A stretch of DNA of 64,000 nt from Punica granatum (Eukaryota > Streptophyta > Magnoliopsida > Myrtales > Lythraceae). How positions within the stretch are numbered: the stretch's first letter is position 1; the number at the start of each line of letters is the position of its first letter. Position numbers and translations under genes: made by a program. Below the pieces are notes generated by a model. It had not been told where the DNA came from, did no database searches, and worked only from the letters and a program-made list of their open reading frames with translations. Below, piece by piece: positions 59,571 to 64,000 of the stretch. The stretch covers positions 39,371,122-39,435,121 of the forward strand of contig NC_045129.1 in the NCBI RefSeq assembly GCF_007655135.1. Reading direction: 5' to 3'.

Positions 59571-61191
59571 ATGTCTTGCTCTATCGCCGTCACGAATTCC
59601 CCCGTTTTCTCGCCGTCCAGAGGAGTCGTGCCGGCTTCCCTCTTCTGCAACATACCCGCGATCATCTCCTCTTCGCCGGAGGCGCTTTCCCTCACCCTGT
59701 CCCACCTCAAGCCCTCCGCTCCCTCCTCCTCGTCCTGTCCTTCTCCTTCCTCTTCCAGTTCGCCGTCGTCGCCCTTCAGGATCCGGCTCCAGAAGCCGCC
59801 CAGCTCGCTTTCCAACACCACCACCTCCTCTTCTACCGTCGCTTCGGCCTCGATCTCCGGATCTGGATCCTCGCCGACCATCCCGAAGAGGAAGAGACCG
59901 ATGAGGCTGGATATACCGATCGCAACTTTCAGCTTTGGCGCTCCGGCGACGCCTTCTGCTTCGGCGGCTTTGGCCAAGGATGTGGTCTCTGAGGAGAGGG
60001 AAGAGTATGGATATTCAGTCTATTGTAAGAGAGGGAGGAGGGAATCTATGGAGGACCGTTATTCCACCACGCTTAACATTGGCGGAGATCCCAAACAGGT
60101 AACGTTCAAATTTCCCCCCTTTATGCATCATCCATCATCAGATTTGCCACAGCAAATCATATGAGAATCTAAACCAGAATGATATTATCTATCTCACGAT
60201 AATAGACGACATATACATTTACAGTTCCCTATTCTGACCCGGTGTTGCTTCGTTTCTGCAGGCCATGTTTGGCGTTTATGATGGACACGGTGGCGTAATG
60301 GCTGCTGAATTCGCTGCACAGAACCTAAGTAAGAACATCGTAGACAAAGTAGCTAGAGCAGATGGGAATGTAGATGGAGTTCGGGAAGCAATCAAAGAAG
60401 GTTACCTGAGGACTGATTCCGACTTTTTGAAAGAGGAATCACGCGGTGGTTCTTGCTGCGTCACAGCCTTAATTAGGAGAGGCAACCTCGTTGTCTCTAA
60501 TGCCGGTGACTGTCGTGCCGTCATCAGTAGAGGGGGTGTTGCAGAGGCCCTCACGTCCGACCATAGGCCTTCCAGGGAAGATGAAAAGGAAAGAATCGAG
60601 GCGCAGGTGAGGATTAAATGAGTCGTATTCGCTGTTCCTTGAACATACATTGAATTCATTCATATAAGGAGACTAGTGAGGGTCATTTTCTTGCGTTATA
60701 TTGCTTACGTTCGAAAGCTCTTGTGCAGGGTGGGTATGTGGATTCGTACCACGGTGTTTGGAGAATTCAAGGGTCCCTTGCGGTGTCTCGGGGAATCGGA
60801 GATAGGCATCTCAAAAAGTGGGTGACAGCCGAGCCAGAAACTAAAGTAGTAGAAATCAAAGCAGAACATGAGTTCCTCATTCTCGCTTCCGATGGATTGT
60901 GGGATAAGGTAATAGGGAAGGATCCTTCCCTTTTTGGCACCTTCAAGTTACTTGATATGCTTTAATATATGACCCCAATTGGGTATGTGCATTCCGCTGA
61001 TTAAAATTTTCCTGCATTTGTGTATACAGGTCTCCAATCAAGAAGCAGTAGATATCGCTCGCCCTTCATGTTTGGGAACAAAAGGGGAGGAACTAATGGC
61101 TGCTTGTAGAAAGCTTGTAGACCTCTCTGCATCCCGCGGCTCTTGCGACGACATAAGCGTGATGCTGATCCAACTGAAGCGATATACGTGA
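59571..61191 (+). CDS. AP2C1: Group B protein phosphatase 2C, AP2C1-like
   Basis: Four exons join in frame: 59571-60098, 60262-60606, 60729-60908 and 61030-61191, giving 404 residues (Arabidopsis AP2C1 is about 396). The Ser/Pro-rich N terminus ([18 protein letters not shown]) may include a plastid-targeting-like stretch. It is followed by [12 protein letters not shown] (about 105-116), a MAPK kinase-interaction motif of basic cluster plus L-x-I. The PP2C catalytic domain has metal-binding and signature motifs in order: [50 protein letters not shown] and the terminal DDIS. The acid residues for the two Mn/Mg ions are intact. AP2C proteins dephosphorylate stress MAPKs such as MPK4/MPK6, limiting wound and defence signalling. 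The symbol reflects close similarity of the N terminus and KIM recalled from AP2C1; the paralogue is not proved. Confidence 0.93.
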
Positions 61192-64000
61192 TGCGATAGT
61201 TTAGCCATTACAGAAAAGTCTGACAGATTGATTTGATGGTCTTGGTATTATTGTCGGGTAGGTCCCTAATTGAAAGGCATACTACATAGGATATAGGATG
61301 TGCAAGGAGCAGAGCCCAGTGGTAGTAGCATTATATATAGAGTATGGCAAGTAATAGATAGAGGTGGTGAAAATTTAGATGTGATTATTGATTTGTAGCT
61401 TACATACACGACGATAATGATTGTAACTTTCTGACCATTCATCTCTGGGGTTTTCAGAACCCTGCATCTCAATAAGAAGCCTCTCTTGCACGGACTACTC
61501 AGGATTATATGATATTGATTCATTCTTTATGTAACTCTCGCTTGCAAGTTTGATATTCAATTACGAGAAATTCCCCGTGATATTTGCAAGTTCTCCGAAT
61601 GTGAATAGTTGAAGGAAGTTGAGCTCATCCAGCGTGATTTATGGTTACCGGAGCTTTTAACATGCAGAAAGTGAAAATTCAACATGAAAATTTACGGCTG
61701 ACCGATCAAACTCAAAGTTTCAGATTCAATATGGGAAGAGTTGTCTAAGAAAATCAATTCTGAAGGGGGATGCATAAATTTTATTTCTAGAAAATGAAAG
61801 TGCACATTTTAAAGGGGCCTCGTTTGGAAAAGAGGCCTATCTATTTGAGTCGACTCGACTGAGCTTAAAACTCTGCAGATATAAGCCCATCCCAGCCGGT
61901 TCATGGGCTCTTGAAATAGGCGGTACTGGCTCTTAATGGGCCCCATCCAACTTGTCAGAGTGGCTCGGCCCAAAATGGTCAGAATGGTCCCATTTTTTTT
62001 TTTTTTTTACAGGAAAGGTTCATCGGGCGCCAGAAATATTGTCCGGTCTATAATGATTTTCAGTTACTAGGACACAAGGTCAGTTGTTGGAGTCAGCAGT
62101 TGGTCTGGTCCGATTATGCATGAGGCCTTTGTCAAAGTTGATTGAATACAGGAGTTGAAGCAGTGGCCCCTGACTCTAAGGAGGAGTCCTGATTTTCCGA
62201 GCGTACGTGTCCCTGCCTTTTCTTAATCTTCCGCTGAATTCTTTGTACAAATGAAATGCTAGAGAACTCTGTTACGGTGTTACCCCTTGAGCTCCTTCCC
62301 TCAGAGTGCGGGGCCGAAATGACGCGCTGTTTCAATCATGTAGTACGATAAGTGCGAACATATACGTCTTTAACAAAGAGCTCAGGTTATCGGTAGTTGA
62401 TTGTTTCATGAGCTGAGATAAGATCATATACCTCTCTAGGAGAACATATCCGATCCGACATCGTGGCGGGACATCAAATCATGTTCAAATGAAGGAGACA
62501 ACGCGACAGTAGAGATCAACTGGGCCCATTCGCCGGATATTTCGGGCCCACCTGAATTGACTGGGACAGACCGAAATGCCACAGAGTCAACCCGCAGCCG
62601 CACTTGTCAGTGTCAACCCCGCAGAGCCGAAGAGGCAACTGTTAGTAGGGTATTACCTGAGCTCCAACTTTGGCTCCTCGGCCTACTCGAAGAACCATAC
62701 CCGCTTTTATTCGTGTGTTTTTGCGTTTAACACCAAAATCAGCCATAAAGCATCCAAAATATATTTGCCCCCATTAGAAGTTTCTTTCATGGGTTGGATA
62801 GTTTTGCCGCGTCTTGGTTTCTTCGTATATATGATATAATAGACTATATCATTCATGTGGTTTCATCGTACTTCAATTAATTGCACTCAATCCAACTCGT
62901 CTTTTGTGAAGTAATTGTCACTGTCATTCTAATCACGGGATTAGAGACTGACTGTCGATTTAAAGTGATGCTGTTTCCACTTTTGACGGCACAAAAAACT
63001 GAATGGGGATAAGTTGAGATTAAATTGTAGAAGGGAAGATCACGACATATATACCACGTCAAACTACAAATAGTATTATTATTCGCAACGTCGAATGCTG
63101 TTATTTGAGCCAATGATGTTTGACACCTACAATGCATCCACTAATTCACCTGCAGGAAAAGGCCAGGCCAATTAGAAATTTGACCTGAAATTTCACGTTG
63201 AGTATGCATGAGATCATCAACTAGCTCCTACTGCAAGCTAATGGTCAAAGTCATGAATAAATTTCTCATAAAATTCGCCCGTCATTTGGTTTGAATATTG
63301 ATATATATGAGAAATTATTAGGTGAATTTGGTCTATCACGTCGTCAATGAACTAAGTCGTTAATTGACTGACACGTGTGTACTGATCTTACCAAATATTT
63401 TGAAAAATCCACATTTTCGTTCTTTTCAAGATTGGCCCTAATCATTTCTGACCTCCTTTTCCCTGCTCTCCTCCTCACAAGTTCCTAGCTCCTCCCTCCC
63501 AACGGCTTCTCTCTTCTTTCCTTTTTTTTTTCCTTTGTCCACGCTTCTCCCTCATCCATATATCAATACCAATTTTATTCGTCAAATTAAAGGTTTTGAG
63601 TTCAACCCATCGTCTAGCCAAGATAGAGGGAGCGGTTTTAGGGTTTGGCAGTTTGGGGGAAAATAATTGGCTTAGCTCAGGGAGGAGGGAGGATCTCCAT
63701 TCCTTGAGGAGTGCGTGTACCTGAGAGTCATCCCAAACCCTTGACCCTCAAGCACTGAATCATTCCTTATCAAAAAGTTTTGATCTTTACACTTTATAAC
63801 ATGTTGTGTCATATCCATGAAATTTACCGAAAATCGAAAAATCTTGTGTGACCTATGGCACCATTTTAGAGTTTGAAGTTAGATTTATCATTTCGTTTAC
63901 TTTTGTTGCCATCGGCCAGGTGGAAACTAGAAGAGAGGAGCCGAGGACATGTCTCTATGAAGGACGAGAGCAGGGGAAAAGGACAGAGACTGAGAGGAGA
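61192..64000. other. Downstream and intergenic DNA, no gene recognised
   Basis: After the AP2C1-like 3' end there is a TGGGCC/GGCCCA-rich patch (61905-61975) followed by no recognisable transcript. Short open frames at 62132-62335 (-) and 62576-62839 (+) have no family features. The right end (63420-64000) is C/T- and G/A-rich without a clear gene. Confidence 0.4.

Noticed and set aside
62132..62335. 67-codon minus-strand frame downstream of the PP2C gene
   Set aside because: No signal peptide, domain or conserved motif; likely chance.
62450..62462. Sequence resembling the plant snRNA upstream element (RTCCCACATCG)
   Set aside because: One core mismatch and no TATA at the required spacing or snRNA sequence downstream.

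Overview
The window is nuclear DNA of a flowering plant, most likely a eudicot. Genes are split by GT-AG introns, intergenic DNA is AT-rich, and there are plant-specific families: a PUB-ARM E3 ligase, a trichome-birefringence-like acetyltransferase, a PSY peptide precursor and a group B PP2C. There are also plant retrotransposons and MITEs. I cannot place the species from sequence alone; a woody rosid such as a member of Myrtales is only a guess.

Layout. 1-4467: degenerate Ty1/copia element. 4609-8517 (-): PUB42-like U-box/ARM E3 ligase with a W-box-rich repeat in its promoter. 8799-14600: transposon block with a hAT MITE, two long-TIR elements and AT-rich Helitron-like copies. 14994-16665 (+): SELT-like thioredoxin-fold ER protein. 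17187-18326 (-): a two-exon secreted precursor with two tandem PSY (tyrosine-sulfated peptide) motifs. 19755-about 26150 (-): decayed L1-type LINE carrying a SINE. 26600-31100: Helitron-like and TIR debris. 31225-34968 (+): 2OG-Fe(II) dioxygenase resembling C20-type GA 2-oxidases, with a TIR transposon in intron 1. 35000-38200: MITE and AT-rich repeats. 38276-44268 (+): IDM1-like PHD/GNAT chromatin protein in 12 exons. 46159-48215 (+): TBL O-acetyltransferase. 48668-50920 (-): asparagine synthetase pseudogene. 51342-52197 (+): candidate snoRNA gene with a plant translation-type promoter. 53658-55810: three tandem ~720 bp units, each with a MITE. 57870-58729: inverted MITE pair. 59571-61191 (+): AP2C1-like PP2C. 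61192-64000: no gene recognised.

The genes do not form one pathway. Several are typical of signalling: the PSY precursor (growth/stress peptide), the PUB ligase, the AP2C-type MAPK phosphatase and the GA-type dioxygenase. The IDM1-like protein belongs to a family that recruits active DNA demethylation, often next to transposons like those filling this window.

Most notable are the twin-motif PSY precursor, which no single open reading frame reveals because it needs splicing, and the double-guide C/D snoRNA. Exon joins were inferred by eye from GT/AG sites, frame and family similarity; none was checked by alignment or RNA data.
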